A stretch of DNA of 64,000 nucleotides from Lingula anatina (lineage: Eukaryota; Brachiopoda; Lingulata; Lingulida; Lingulidae): contig NW_019775968.1 in assembly GCF_001039355.2 (NCBI RefSeq), positions 816,615 to 880,614 on the forward strand, in the 5' to 3' direction. Under the pieces are notes generated by a model that worked only from the letters and a program-made list of their open reading frames with translations, made no database searches and was not told where the DNA came from. Both the position numbers and the translations under genes were made by a program. Every line of letters starts with the position of its first letter. Position 1 is the first letter of the stretch. Shown in pieces: positions 12,401 through 25,522 of this stretch.

Positions 12401-15057
12401 ATACATGGGGCCCTGTAGGAAAACACCTTGTGTTTTATTTCTTTCGAAATTTCAAAACTGTTTTAACTGTTTTAAAGAGAAGAAAATTTTCACGTTCAAT
12501 GTCGTTGAATAAAATCTCGATGTCAACTAACCTTACAAAGAATCGCATACGAGTTTGGATCTTTGTGAAGTCGAAGATGATCTAATAGTTTTCTATCTCC
12601 GCTGGCCAGCAACTAGGAAGAAAATGTAAGAATTGGGTCCTTGCTGTTTTCTTAGAACATGTTATGCATATTCACAAGCAAGATGGCCTCGATATCTTTA
12701 ATAAAAACACAATAAAAACCACCTATTGTATTACTGAATCGAAAATAAGGTAAAGTACAAAGTATTATACCTGATAGAATATATGGAAATTTCTCTCTCC
12801 GGTTGTTTGGTTGACAATTCTAGATTTTTCTAGTAGGTAGTTGAGGATATGACCGCCTACGGGATGTCCCTGAAATGCCACAGACTGTCACTTTGCACAC
12901 AGCTGACTGAATAGATTTCCTGCGATACATGTATAGATCTACAGGGTGGTCCATAAAAAACGACCTATTCCCCCCCTCTAAAAGATGGTTCTAATGATAT
13001 TGCCCCATTATATTTTAGGTGATATAGAGCAGAGCCCCAACAATTCTTCTGATATGTATACTGCCTGTTCAGATCCATATTGGTACCAGAAGAATTGTCT
13101 GGGACTCTATAAATACTGAAGCACTATCATTAGAAATATTTTTAGAGGGAAAACAAAAAAGGTCTTTTTTTATGAATCACCCTGTCTTTAATAATATTCA
13201 AATGACGTATAAAATGACATGTGCAGAATCCAATCAGGCACAAAGGCCTTTATTTTCGACTACTTAATTTTATTTATTTAGAAGGACGTTACAAAGGACT
13301 CGGTTTCGCGATTCATCCGTGGAATTGTATGCTGCTCATTCAAATAAATGTTATACGAATGTGTGCAGTTCTTTCTTTGTTATGCTTTTTAATTCATAAT
13401 GCTATTTGTATCTTAAGTTTACCGACCTTGATACTGAACTGTATGTCCATGTACTTGCCAAACCGACTAGAGTTGTCGTTTCTCGTTGTCTTTGCGTTTC
13501 CAAAAGCCTAAGGAAGAGAAAGAATCAATTCCTAAAATAATTTGAAAATAAATATAGTAATTGCGTTTTTACCCGGAACACATTTTTGTTTCAGTGTGTG
13601 CTTGCACTTACAGCTTTCAAACACATGCTATACATACATGTAATAACTGGAATTTCAACATATGAGTAGACAAGTAAACATACAAGTTAAAACGTTGCTT
13701 ACTTCTAGGATAGGATTTGATTGTAACAGCCGTTTCTTGACTTGGTCTACCTTCACTGTGTGTGGACAGCTGGCGGCTATATAGTGCAAGATTTTTTTGG
13801 TAGCTTCGGTTTTTCCTGCTCCTGATTCCCCAGAGATAAGTACGCATTGGTCTCGGAATTCAGTCACGATAGACCGGTAGGCTGTGTTGGCAATAGCATA
13901 ACTGGATTTATAAAACATTATTTAATGTGTCACCTCTCATAAATTTCACAATATAAAAATGATTTTGTTAATACGTTAAAAAAACCAAAATGATCAAGAG
14001 TCTTTAACATTTGTATAGTACGCCAGTAATCAGTGTAAGAAGAAAGCGCTCTGGTTCGCTTTAAGGTACACTCCATGGGCTTGAAAATCCCAAAATGCTG
14101 ATTGTTGCCATCCTTGGCTTTTTATAAAACCTTAATACACCTTAAAATTGATTTAACCCCTTCCATATTTTTTTCTGCAGCATACCTGACTTTGATATTT
14201 CCATTGGGTCTTATAGGAAAATGGTGACTGTTATATTGACTGCCCGGTCATTTTACGTTAAAATCAACCTTCATAAATTTCATCAAAGGTTGAATCCCAA
14301 TGCAGAGGGGGATTCGTTAGTAAGAGAAATTCGCTTTTTTCCCAGGAAAAACCATTTTGGTGGGCAACTTTCATGGAGTGTACCTTTGAATAAAAAGTAA
14401 AACTATACCATACCATGTTGTTTATTTTCGTCATCAGGCCAGTTCTTTAAGAAAGTCTTTAAGTAACTGTATACTCACATGTGAGGTGGGACTTCGTAGA
14501 ATCCAACATTTTGATATAAAGCCACAATACGGTCGTTGTATATGTTCAAGGTCCTGTAGGGGTTGACTGAAATAAGTACTGGACCGATGTAAGTCTGAAA
14601 TAGTAAACCTTAGCTTAAAAAAATCATAACAGAATGAATGTGAAGGATTTCTTCAAAATGAGTGGTAGACATATGCAAGGGACGAACCTCAGGACAGGGA
14701 GGGACAAAACGCAAAACCTTCTTTCATTTAAGTTTGAAAATGAGGAAAATGCTATAACGTTTGAACGCAGAAGCTGATAGTTAAGAGGTAGAGCTATGTA
14801 ACGCTATATGTAACAACTACATTTTTTTACAACACAAAAGTACATCATAATCGATTCAATCGCTTTTAAATAGCTTTTACGTGAGTTTTAGATTAGACCA
14901 ATAAATTGTGTCTTTTAAATCATTCTGTACATACGTATATTAGATCCTCTCGAAATCTTTTCTGTAAGTTATCCACAAAAGCCTGCATGGACTTATAGTC
15001 CTCCAAAAGGACACAGTCCTGAACTCCAACTTTAGTTCGAGCACTCAGTGTATCCAT
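3775..15057 (-). CDS. Class I myosin, MYO1C/MYO1H type, complete (30 exons)
   Basis: A short-tailed myosin I links actin to membranes and tunes tension. Thirty coding exons, from 14935-15057 (ATG) to 3775-3943 (stop), join in phase to 1,054 codons; human MYO1C isoforms are 1,028-1,063. Internal exons include 14479-14594, 13703-13901, 13427-13507, 12771-12869, 11103-11225, 10843-10910, 10473-10578, 9584-9721, 8402-8507, 7077-7145, 6824-6908, 6442-6601, 4691-4832 and 4142-4242. Visible motor motifs: P-loop GESGAGKT (104-111), switch I NDNSSRFG (156-163) and switch II DIYGFE (381-386). The TEDS position, 16 residues before DALAK, is Glu327, so motor activity should not need heavy-chain phosphorylation. 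At least two IQ segments (about 700-750) precede a basic TH1 tail with a PH-like fold, ending in the LIEFIRG region typical of MYO1C. It appears to be the pre-duplication counterpart of vertebrate MYO1C and MYO1H. Confidence 0.95.
8713..8745. repeat. Poly-A run in myosin intron
   Basis: An uninterrupted run of about 33 A lies in the intron between the myosin exons 8818-8904 and 8402-8507. It could be the tail of an old retroposed copy or a homopolymer; there is no recognisable element body beside it. Confidence 0.8.
9355..9400. repeat. (AT)n microsatellite in myosin intron
   Basis: About 23 AT dinucleotides lie in the intron between exons 9584-9721 and 9061-9156. A short (CT)n tract follows at about 9472-9489. 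Confidence 0.9.
12941..13185. mobile_element. Foldback MITE in myosin intron
   Basis: The 245-bp segment starts ACAGGGTGGTCCATAAAA and ends with the imperfect reverse complement TTTATGAATCACCCTGT. The arms stay complementary for roughly 100 bp: CCTCTAAAA, TTCTAATGATA and CAATTCTTCTG each recur inverted. Nearly the whole element can fold into one hairpin with a very short loop. It lies between the exons at 13427-13507 and 12771-12869. It has no coding capacity, so it is a non-autonomous DNA-transposon type repeat. The superfamily is uncertain because the flanking bases do not give a clean TA duplication. Confidence 0.75.
14063..14386. mobile_element. Inverted-repeat element in myosin intron 2
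   Basis: AAGGTACACTCCATG at 14063-14077 is repeated as its exact reverse complement at 14372-14386, bounding a 324-bp non-coding segment. The 15-bp terminal repeats and absence of open frames suggest a MITE. No convincing target-site duplication is visible. Confidence 0.6.
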
Positions 15058-18005
15058 GGTTTTCTCTTGGTTTGTTGTCAACATGTTTGAGAAAGGTCCG
15101 TGTTCATCTTACGTTGAATGTTTTGTTTCCTTGGCAATATGGCGTATTCATTAACCCCGGATCGCAGTCTCAATTCCACAAATTGGTATTAATCATAGAT
15201 GTCTCACTCTAGGTTTCATGGTGTCGTGACATATTTGTTATATGACATTATCAACAAGCTGGAATTATAAGCAATAATACGTATGTATAATAACCTTTGA
15301 TTATCATTTCAAATTAGATTAATTACTAGTAAACGATCCTTCATTACTGAAACGCCCATTTATCCCACCAATTGTGTTTAATGTCCACTGCAATTACGAC
15401 CTATTAACTCCACCTGCAACTTCACTGGAAAGGTTAATGATAATTGACCCCAGGTTTTTGCTATATCACTAACGTCAGAGAATCCAGCATATGTTTCAAA
15501 AGCACAAGTAAAACATTTGCATATCAGTGTACTTACTGTGACCACCGCTGTTTGAAAAAGACTACACAACCAATAAGTATAAAAGTACGTTTGAGTCTAC
15601 ACGTTTTACATATCGAAATCAGCGAACTAATAGGCACGTCAAAGAACAGTTCCAAATTTTGGATAAAGCGAATTTTGAATTTAAGTATATTTTTGCCAGC
15701 GTGAAATGTTCAGATTGAGCCTTACCTTGTCATGCAGAGGACTGAACGACTACACAGTCACGTAGGCTCCTAGTTCCACCCACTGTACCACCTGGCTTCA
15801 TTGAAGTAAGCCTGGTGACAACCGGCCTGTCTAACAGATAGACGGCGACATGGACAGCTGGTGCACGGACAGCTTATGGTCGCAAGTTGTGAAAAGACTT
15901 ACACAATATGATCAGTCTCTTCGACAGAGCTAAACAATCCCAGACTATTCTGCCCTCAACACATGGAACATTCTGCTTCCTGGGATTCCTTTCCTTGTTA
16001 TTTTTACATTCCTTAAATATCTTAAATAAACGGGAAATTTTTATGGAAAGCGAAAGAGGTGCATAAATGAAGCGTCACTGGTCTCCCCAAATTAAAGAGG
16101 TGAACGATTCTTGTACAAATTAATTACTTTATTGAAGTGAAAGATAAGAGCCAGCTGTACGAGCGCGTAACCGGCTGTAATGAAAGATCAAAGGATGGCA
16201 AAAGTAAATGAGTATTATGATAAACATCAAAGCTTTAATTAACTAGGACGTTCACAATATATTTTGTCTAAAAATATAAAGTTAGCTGGACAGTTTCATT
16301 TCTTTTTCTATTATCAAACGCCAACGAACATCATGCAAATGTATGGTTGCAATCTAATGAAAAACGTCGGTCCATATTTATGTCGTAAACCGAAATTGTA
16401 CAAGATATAAACAATTTGCAATCAAGGCAAATTCAGGAAAATTTCAACAAAGACAATAAGTTAACATTAATTATGGCGCGTGAGAATTTTGGCGTCAATA
16501 TTTCAGGAAGACGCTTCCAATCGAGCAATGACGAAGAGGTTGAAAACCGTCGTTAAAACTTTAGTGCATATATTCAGGGTATCGTCAAGCTGTTGAGCTA
16601 TTAAAAAATAAACATATGACAAGTGTTCTGTTTTTATGTTACCATATGCAGATACAAAATGTCATCGACTTACTTGAATTTCAGAACCATGTCACGAGTT
16701 TGCATACGAATTAGTCACTTTCAAATATTGTATACTTAAAATTAAGCTGCATTCATAAGATTTTAATAAAATCATGATCCTGAAATTCCCATCAGACATA
16801 TTTAAGTGATTGGCATCCGTTTAAAAATTCCAAAGTCTATTTAATTATATATATCTTACCAGTCATTTAAAAGGTGGTAGAGGAATGACAGATATTTGAA
16901 TAAATCAACAATTGGAATATATATCATATTTTTGGTCATGTACACATTATAAACTCATTCATTATTGCGCCAGATGGCGATTGCTGATGGCGCCTTAAAC
17001 AGCTGATCGTGACTTGTACTTGTCAAAACTATGTAAATAAAAGTGTCCTGATTTGTCTGCAAAAAAAGATAATTCTAGGCACATTTCTAATATCATAAAT
17101 TGGGGGGGGGGGGGGGGCTTCCACCTTTATTTCAGCATTTTTTTCACAAAATAGATACTTATATTGATTATAACTATATTGAAATAGAGAACAACAATCA
17201 TTGTTGAATACACGATATGACACTTTTAACTTTCATCAACAAGAAGCAACTAAAATGGTTTGTATTTACACTTATTTTACGTTTTCACACACTTGTGGAA
17301 CTTTGGCATTAGGAAAGATTAGTATTCAATTAATGAACTCAGACTCTTTCCTTATTACAATACTGGTTCTTACTCACAATGCCACACTGAAAGGGCTAAG
17401 TCAATTCAAGTTGTTCAAATAAATACATACAGTGCAGATTTTAGTTTTGTATATGTCACACATTCAGTATGAGGGATAAATAATAAACCCATTAAATTAC
17501 ATGAAAGCACTTATTGCAACTCCAAAAGAATTCAGTTGTAACTGGTTTTCAGAGCAACCAGAGTCAATAAAATAGGGATGGATCCATGAATTTGACTGTT
17601 TATATTATTCACTCTTAAATATGTAATACATACATATCTTATACATTGAATAGTTTGCATAAAATTAGGTTGAATTCATTAGTATCAAATCAAATAACAA
17701 GCACTCTCAGAAAAAAAATGCTAGCTTATTATATCCATGATGCTCAAATTAAAATTAAGTATTTGGAAATGTCCACATTATCTTTAAAATGGCAATGTTA
17801 CACTTTGTAAAAAGCTCACTAAATGCAACAGATGGGTTCTTAAGGTCACCATAACAACCTTGTTTCAGAGAGTTTTTTTTATAAGCACACAAAATCATCA
17901 AAAGAAATGGATTCTCCCAGAAAATCTTCAAATGTTTTCCTCAATATTATTCTATCACAATACACTACTATTTTCATTGAAAATATACTTCATGGAATAT
18001 AAACT
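15058..18005. other. Intergenic between myosin 5' end and ACAD10 3' end
   Basis: This holds the myosin promoter side and the 3' flank of ACAD10. A splice-donor-like GACAAG/gtaagg on the minus strand at 15726 could end a non-coding first exon of the myosin gene, since no good start codon context is needed there; this is weak. A run of 16 G lies at about 17102-17117. I see no recognisable coding exon. Open frames near 15444 and 17201 show no family resemblance or splice structure. Confidence 0.5.
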
Positions 18006-18158
18006 TCACATCTTTGACTTGAAATATCTTTTGAATTCCTGCCGGGCTATGGCTCTCATATGGACCTCATCTGGACCATCAGCTATCCTTAATATTCTTG
18101 CCCACATGAACATGGCTGCCAATGGAACATCAGAGTTCACTCCAGCCCCACCAAAAGC
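18006..18158 (-). CDS. ACAD10: ACAD10 terminal exon, copy B (distal)
   Basis: A 153-bp exon encodes 50 residues plus stop, starting [12 protein letters not shown] and ending FKSKM. It has its own AG acceptor (gttctag) and begins in phase 0, as the preceding exon 18718-18795 requires. It matches the C-terminus of acyl-CoA dehydrogenases, including ADGPDEVH. It has the same length as copy A and about two thirds of its residues (34 of 50), so the pair arose by tandem exon duplication. Its AFG start and [10 protein letters not shown] are nearer to the usual family sequence than those of copy A. Confidence 0.88.
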   Translation of the reverse strand, partial: AFGGAGVNSDVPLAAMFMWARILRIADGPDEVHMRAIARQEFKRYFKSKM

Positions 18159-20184
18159 CTAGAACAGAAAACTTAAATCCTGACAGAAAGTTGAGCACAT
18201 CAAATGGACGCCAAGAGGACAGGAAGAGTAAGATGCAGCAGAGAGTTACAGCTTTGATTTCAATAACTTCCTGAGTTCCCCCCTGGCTATAGAGCGTAAA
18301 TGAACTTCATCAGGACCATCTGCCAATCTGAGTGTTCTTGCTGCAGCAAACATGGCAGACAGTGGAATGTCGGAATTGACCCCAGCACCTCCATGAGCCT
18401 ATGGTTATAATGCAACAAATGACAAAATGCAAAATGTACAAAGTGTAAGTTGCACAAATAGAAAGTTAAAAAAAAATGTAGACCTTCACAAACTGAAGCA
18501 AATATCCAAACAATACATAGAAAAGTGAGTACCAGCACGAGATGGTGATTATATTAGTTATAACAATAAGTTAGCATTTCCAATATAGTAACTCTACCTT
18601 GTGACAGTGTTTGCCTTTCTTGTAATGTATTGTCTTATTTTCTGTATTATTATTAGTGTAAGTTAACATTTACAGAACACATTTTTAATAACTTAAAGTA
18701 GCAAAAATTGTTTTCACCTGAATTGCTCTATCAATCACATTAAGTGCCATGTTAGGAGCTGCCACTTTTATCATTGCTATCTCTGGAGCAGCAACCTAGA
18801 GGCAGAGACAAATATAAAATTCAACTTTCAAAGTTTATGTTGAAGCACAATCGGTATTAGCTCTATCAGAATCACTTTTAGACAAAACAAAATGAAGAAT
18901 ATATTAAGCAAGATCAAACTTTGCATAAAGCTACACTATACATAAAATGATAAAATAAAACTCACTTTCAAAAACAGTTTCAGAATTAAGACAAATTACT
19001 TTTAAACTGTTACTTTCAAAAGATGCAAGCAGACATTATACATACATGACAACTCTTACAGCACCAGATGCTAGTTTAACACAGTGATAATTCTCAAGCA
19101 TGAAATAATGCCCTGGTCTCCATCTAATACCTTATTTCCTACAGTGTCCATCATATGGGCAGCTTTGAGCACCAACAGTCTGGTCTGTTCTATCTCTATT
19201 CTAGACTTGGCAATGTCAGCTCTGATGGTCCCTTGATCAGCAAGAGGCCTACCAAAGGCAACACGGTTCTGAACCTACACAGAAAAGTGAATATATAAAG
19301 ATACTATTATTTTAACATACGTCAAAACAAACCTGCCATTCCCTATCAGACGAGATCAAAGTTTTCACATTTTTCTTTCACTATAAAAACAATTTTCTTG
19401 ACTATTTAGTTTAATTCATTCTTACATCTCCATAGGGATATTGCATTTTCCTTGAAAATTTCTTTTTAAAAATTAATAAATACATAAAGCAGTGGATTTT
19501 TTATAGTAAAACTATATTTCAATTGCTCTTACTCTATCTAACATAAGATCCAAAGCTCTCTCAGCAGATCCTATCAGTCTCATGCAGTGGTGGATTCTTC
19601 CTGGGCCAAGTCTACCCTGGGCAATCTCAAAGCCTCTCCCTTCACCCAGCAGTAGATTACAAGCTGGCACTCGAACATTCTCAAACAACACTTCTGCATG
19701 GCCATCTGTGAAAACAAAATAATAAATTTCCTTTAGTTTAGGTTTAAAATCTTTAACAACAGAACAGGGGCAACCTCCATGTTTACAAACAAAAAATAAA
19801 TAAAACTGCTTATGAACTGTTGGTGGTAAATTTAATTATGGAACTCAAATTTGCACTTCAGCTCAAATTGTTTAATTCTAAATTATCACAATATCCTTTA
19901 AGAGGCTCTGAAAGTTAAGAAACACAAAAACATACGTGGTGCATCCTGGGATCCGAACACATTAAGAGGCCTCAGTATTTTCACCCCTGGGGCATCCATT
20001 GGCACCAGGATCATACTCTGCTGTCTGTGCATTGGTGCCTCAAGGTCTGTCTTACCCATAAATATGGCCAATTTACAACGGGGATCCATTGCACCTTAAT
20101 CAATATATGAATGAGAAAACCCAAAATCTATATAATGTAAGACAACTCACATCATTACCCAATCACTTACAAGTTACCACCAAA

Positions 20185-20219
<35 letters not shown>

Positions 20220-20482
20220 ATCAAAAAAAATTTAAAGGAAAAAAAAATTTTTTTTCTTTTTTAAAATTGAAAATTTTTTTTTTNNNNNNNNNNNNNNNNN
20301 NNNNNNNNNNNNNNNNNNNNNNNNNNNNNNNNNNNNNNNNNNNNNNNNNNNNNNNNNNNNNNNNNNNNNNNNNNNNNNNNNNNNNNNNNNNNNNNNNNNN
20401 NNNNNNNNNNNNNNNNNNNNNNNNNNNNNNNNNNNNNNNNNNNNNNNNNNNNNNNNNNNNNNNNNNNNNNNNNNNTTACCCC

Positions 20483-20515
<33 letters not shown>

Positions 20516-23500
20516 CAATTTATCACAATAAATTTAATGTGTGAAAAGATATCCTATTTGAAAATGGAAAATTCTTTTATGAAACAATGAAGTTTTACTC
20601 TTACCTGATGTCCACCACTTGTGTCCATTGATCACATATGAATCTCCATCTCTTCTAATGGAGGATTCAATATTAGTTGCATCAGATGATGCAACCTAAA
20701 CCATGAGAAAAACATTTATATAACAAATTCTAATCATGTATCAACTGAAGCCAGATCATTTTAAAGGAATAATAACTGTTTGCTTTGGCCAAAAAATGAA
20801 TTTTCCTGGAGTAAACAACAATTTTCCCATACTTACCAATGGTTAACGAATCTGTTTCTACATTCAAAGTTAGTCCCTGTTTTTTTTTTTCTAAAAAGTT
20901 TGGTTTTATGTTATAATCTCTTAAGAGATTATTACAGAGTATATCCATCTATGGAGGTCACATTAAGTTAATTATGAAAATTAATCTACAATGATCAAAA
21001 CTACTATGATCTTAATATCTTGTACCTCCATATCAATCAGACCTTATATAATATTTTGACAATATGATACTAAAGTTAAGATCTTGTGTCAGTTTCAAGT
21101 ACTTTGTACCACTTAAAAAAGTATCTGCACCTCATTTCTTACTTTGTGGCATTTGAAGTCTAATGAAGGACACAACGGCATGAAGAATCTTTGAGAAGAA
21201 TCTAATCTATTTTTACTTTTGTAACACAAAAAAGACTTATCCACCAATCAACTTCAAATTTATCAATGAATATTATATAAGACTTCTTGCCAACCAAACA
21301 TTACCTGTGGTTCAGTCATGGCAAAGCAAGACCTAATTGTTCCCTCCAGCAATGGAGTCAACCATTTCTGCTTTTGTTCCTCTGTTCCGTAACGTATTAA
21401 AACTTCCATATTACCAGTGTCAGGGGCACTGCAGTTGAATATCTGTGAGGTAAAGAATGTGATTGTGGAGACCAGTTTATTTGTAAGCAAGGGTAGCCTT
21501 ATGTAAAAAGAGACTAAGATCATCTATTTTTTCCAAGAAGAAAAAAGAAGAAAAAAATTTAAAGACAAAAATAAATAAATATATAAAAGAAATAAAATAA
21601 CTCACAATTTTATGATCCTAACCATAAAAATCATCCAGATGATATTACGATAACTGTAAAGGTAGTGTAACATATCATTCACAACTAAGGGTATAGGACA
21701 CATATTATAATACCTCTGGGGCAAACACACACTTCCCCATCTCCTCACATATCATAGCATACTCCAGATTGGTCAGACCAGCCCCATAGTGACAGTCTTG
21801 GTCAGATTCAATTGGAATGAACAAATTCCATAAACCTTCAGCCTTGGCTTTGGCCTGTTAAAAGAAAAAAAAAAGTGACAGCATATACTGTTTAAAATTT
21901 TTCATGCCAGCATTACAAAGGGTCATGATGTTTTGGTAATATATTTGGTATATTTGATGAAATAATTTATCATATTAAACATTTATAGCAAAGCAGAAAA
22001 CAACTGAATTTAGAAAAAAATTCAATGGCTTATCATTTCTCACATTTTATCATCCTTATTGCCCATACCTTAAGTTCCTCTGTTTTAGGATGAATGGTCC
22101 ACCTGTTATCAGCAAATGAATGCTGTGTAAACTCTCCTTCTAATGGCAAAATGTGCTCTTTAATAAACTGTTTCACTCTTTGATGGTAGTTTTGGGCCTT
22201 GAAAGACAGTGCAGACACTGTCACTGGCATGGGTGCTGGAATAAAAACAAAATAGTAGGAAAATAATTATGTACTGGGAGAAATAAATAATTACAAAAGT
22301 TGACTCACACTGGCATGATCTAATATCATCCAATCTACTCATAAGTTACTAACTAAGCTAAATTAATTTTTGGTCAAAACACATTTTGCCTGTTATACTT
22401 CTAAAATGAAAATTGAAAACACTGGTGAAAATTCTAAATGTAAGTGTGAATTCTGCACTATTCAACATCCATTAGTCTACAGTATTTTAATATATTGTGT
22501 AAAGTGTAACTCAACTTTGTGAAGATAATATTAATATTGCTAATTACATTTACCTATTTCTTTTCCAGGCATTGTTGATGTGGGCTGTGTTGAATAGTGC
22601 TGCCTCCCTCTACTTGTGTTATCAGTGCTTGCCGTGTTGTTACTATTTGATGCTATTCCCCAGCCTACATTAGCTGTCAATTCTGCTAGGGAACCAATGG
22701 CTTCTGCATCTGGAGCTGCTCCCTGTCCTGAAAAAAAAAGCACATCCAAATGTGATGTTGGAGTCACTTCTTATTAAGTAAAGAAAAGCCAATCTTGCAT
22801 CCTAAATCCTACATATATGTATGCCTGCCCAGATAAGGAGGGGGGGCTTTAAAATTTACTTGGCAAAAAAAGCTTTGGAGACCATATTTTGTGTTAATTT
22901 ACCCCCTGTGGTATAAACAGTAACTGCTAACACACACAAATATATACACTAATGGAATTTCTTATAGGTTTATACATTATATGAGTGCATTTTATGGTAT
23001 GCCACTTCTCAAGTGGCATCACCTGACAACAACATTAAAGTAAATGAGACTTAAATAAGGAGAATCATATTGAAGCGAGTAAACATTTCAGAAGTCTTGA
23101 ATATAGTTCCTTATAGATTCCAATCTTTTCAAATCATAAATAACAATGAGTGTAATAATTACCCACAACCTTTGTCCAAAGGTGTTTCTTAATTGTCAAA
23201 TTATAGTGTCCTGAACATAAAAGTTTTACACCTCTTAACCTTCGAAGGCTGTGCATGGCCAAAGTCCATCCAAGTTATTAACTAGTGCCAACAAATAATC
23301 AAGTCAGTGTTAGTCAATATTTGGGACTAAGATAAGCACAGATAAGCACCAATGGTAAGGTCAAACATTTTCTGTAGAGAACATATGCATTTCCTAATGA
23401 ATAAATGTGCATATATTATAGGTGGAAGTAAACATGCCTTAGAAAATAATTTTGAGTTTTTTTCACCCCCAAACCAGATTATTTACTTCATTGAAAAACC

Positions 23501-25489
23501 ATTTAAAGAGTTTTTTGGTTGTTTTTCCCTGTCACTTGACAATTCATCAAACACAATGCACTTAACACTGTACAATTACTGATCTGATAAGGCTGCCAGA
23601 TCCAAAACTGAACAGATTTAGAACCCAGTGAGCAAACCAGAAGAGGAAAAAAACTGCCCATCAATATCAGGCTAAAGTGTAATTAACAACATGTTTCCCT
23701 CTGCATCACTAAAATCCTGCACTTGACTTACCATATTCATCTTTACCACATGTCAATAACTGTTTACACTATGACATACACAGTATCTTAGTCAAATCCC
23801 AATAGCTTAAAATTTTTACATCATAAACATTTAGAATACTTTCCATACAGGTGCAACTACCTGAAATTGCTCTCTTATATACTCCTTGTAAAATAGCAGC
23901 CCCTCTGAAGCACTGAAATGCCACATAAAAGTTCCAGTTGGCAATGGGTGGGATGTTCAAGTTCCTGCAATATGTATCTAAATATTCCTGTTCTGAGGGA
24001 AGCCCTAGTTGCTGGATATTTTTGTTGGCAAACCCTAAAAATAAACAAAGATGAAGGCATAACTGAATGGTTAATATCGAATTAACTATAAATAAGACAT
24101 TAAGGTTAATAATGTGAACAATGAAATCAACTAAGATAAAACCTATTATCATCAAAAACACTTGCAATTTACTGAATATATTCTATTCAGTAATCATAAT
24201 CATCATCAAAATTCCTGGCAGAAAAGTACTCAAAACTGCATGTAATTTTATTCCTTTGTCATTCTTGAAGGTTCTTTATCTATGAAAAATACCTCACACT
24301 TGTAGCATGTAGACTAGAAAGCTATGCAATTACAGCATTACTGTGAAAAACATACTGGTAAAGGAGAGTAATGTAGGTAAATACACCTGGTCTTTTAAAA
24401 TAGGGATTTCATACAAACCTGTAAGTGGTCCTGGGATCTCTGGCATGTGATATGCCAAACAGTTGGTAGCCAGGTCAGTCAGAGGATCTCCTAAAGTGGA
24501 CAGTTCCCAGTCTAACACAGCCACCACCTCAGGTCTAGTAGGGTGGTAGATCAGGTTGTCTAATCTTCAATAGATGAAATATATTTTGCTTTGTAATTAT
24601 TTTACAGGCAAAGATAAAATAAAAAAGTCTTAATGGTTTCAAATTCTCAATTTGAAAATATTACATATTTTGATTCAGAATTTACTTGTACTATCAGCTT
24701 CTTCGAATGACAGCAAAAAAGGTAGTATTTGATTACTTCCTAAACCAAAACCATAAGCAATCATGTATCAATTTTTTTCAAGTATCTCATAGAAAAAAAC
24801 GTGTAGTAAAAATAAAGGGTATCTCTGCAGTTATAATACTTTTAAAACGACAATCTAGCATAATGTCATATTTACCTAAAATCCCCATGAACTACAGTGC
24901 ACCTCTCATGAGCAGGGAGATGATCCTGAAGCCATTTTGACAACTTGTCCATTACAGGCATGTCCTTTGTCTTGCTGGCTTCATACTGTCTGATCCACCT
25001 TGTAAGATTTCTCTGAACATAATTGCCTAAAACAGTGATCAACAGTTTAATTTATATGCATGAACATCGGGTGTAAGAAAAAAAACTCTTTTTGAAGACA
25101 CAGGTAATCAAATGCAGAGAAACTGCAATCCTTTCAAGTGTTGTCACTGTTTTTCAACATAACAACTGCATTTGACAATTGTCATTTGACAAAATATTTC
25201 AAAATTAACTTTTACCATGTTTTCCATAATCCTCCAAATAAGCCTTAGCTATATCCACAGCATGTATCTTACAAAGGGTTTCATTCATTGCAGCATAGAT
25301 TTGCTTCCTCTCCTCAAAATGCATTTCTGGGAGGAGAGGATTCTTGAATATTCTTCCTGGGACATGCTCCATTATGTAGAAGGGTGTTCCCAATAAACTA
25401 AAATTAGATTGCCAAATCTAAGATGCAACTATGTCTGATATCTACACGTACTAGTACAAAATAGGCTGGTAGTTTTGTCAACCCTTAAC

Positions 25490-25522
<33 letters not shown>

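Noticed and set aside
13221-13511. 96-codon plus-strand frame over myosin exon 4
   Set aside because: It is antisense to a well-defined myosin exon encoding switch I.
20261-20590. Open frames across the N run
   Set aside because: They consist of N and homopolymer and carry no information.
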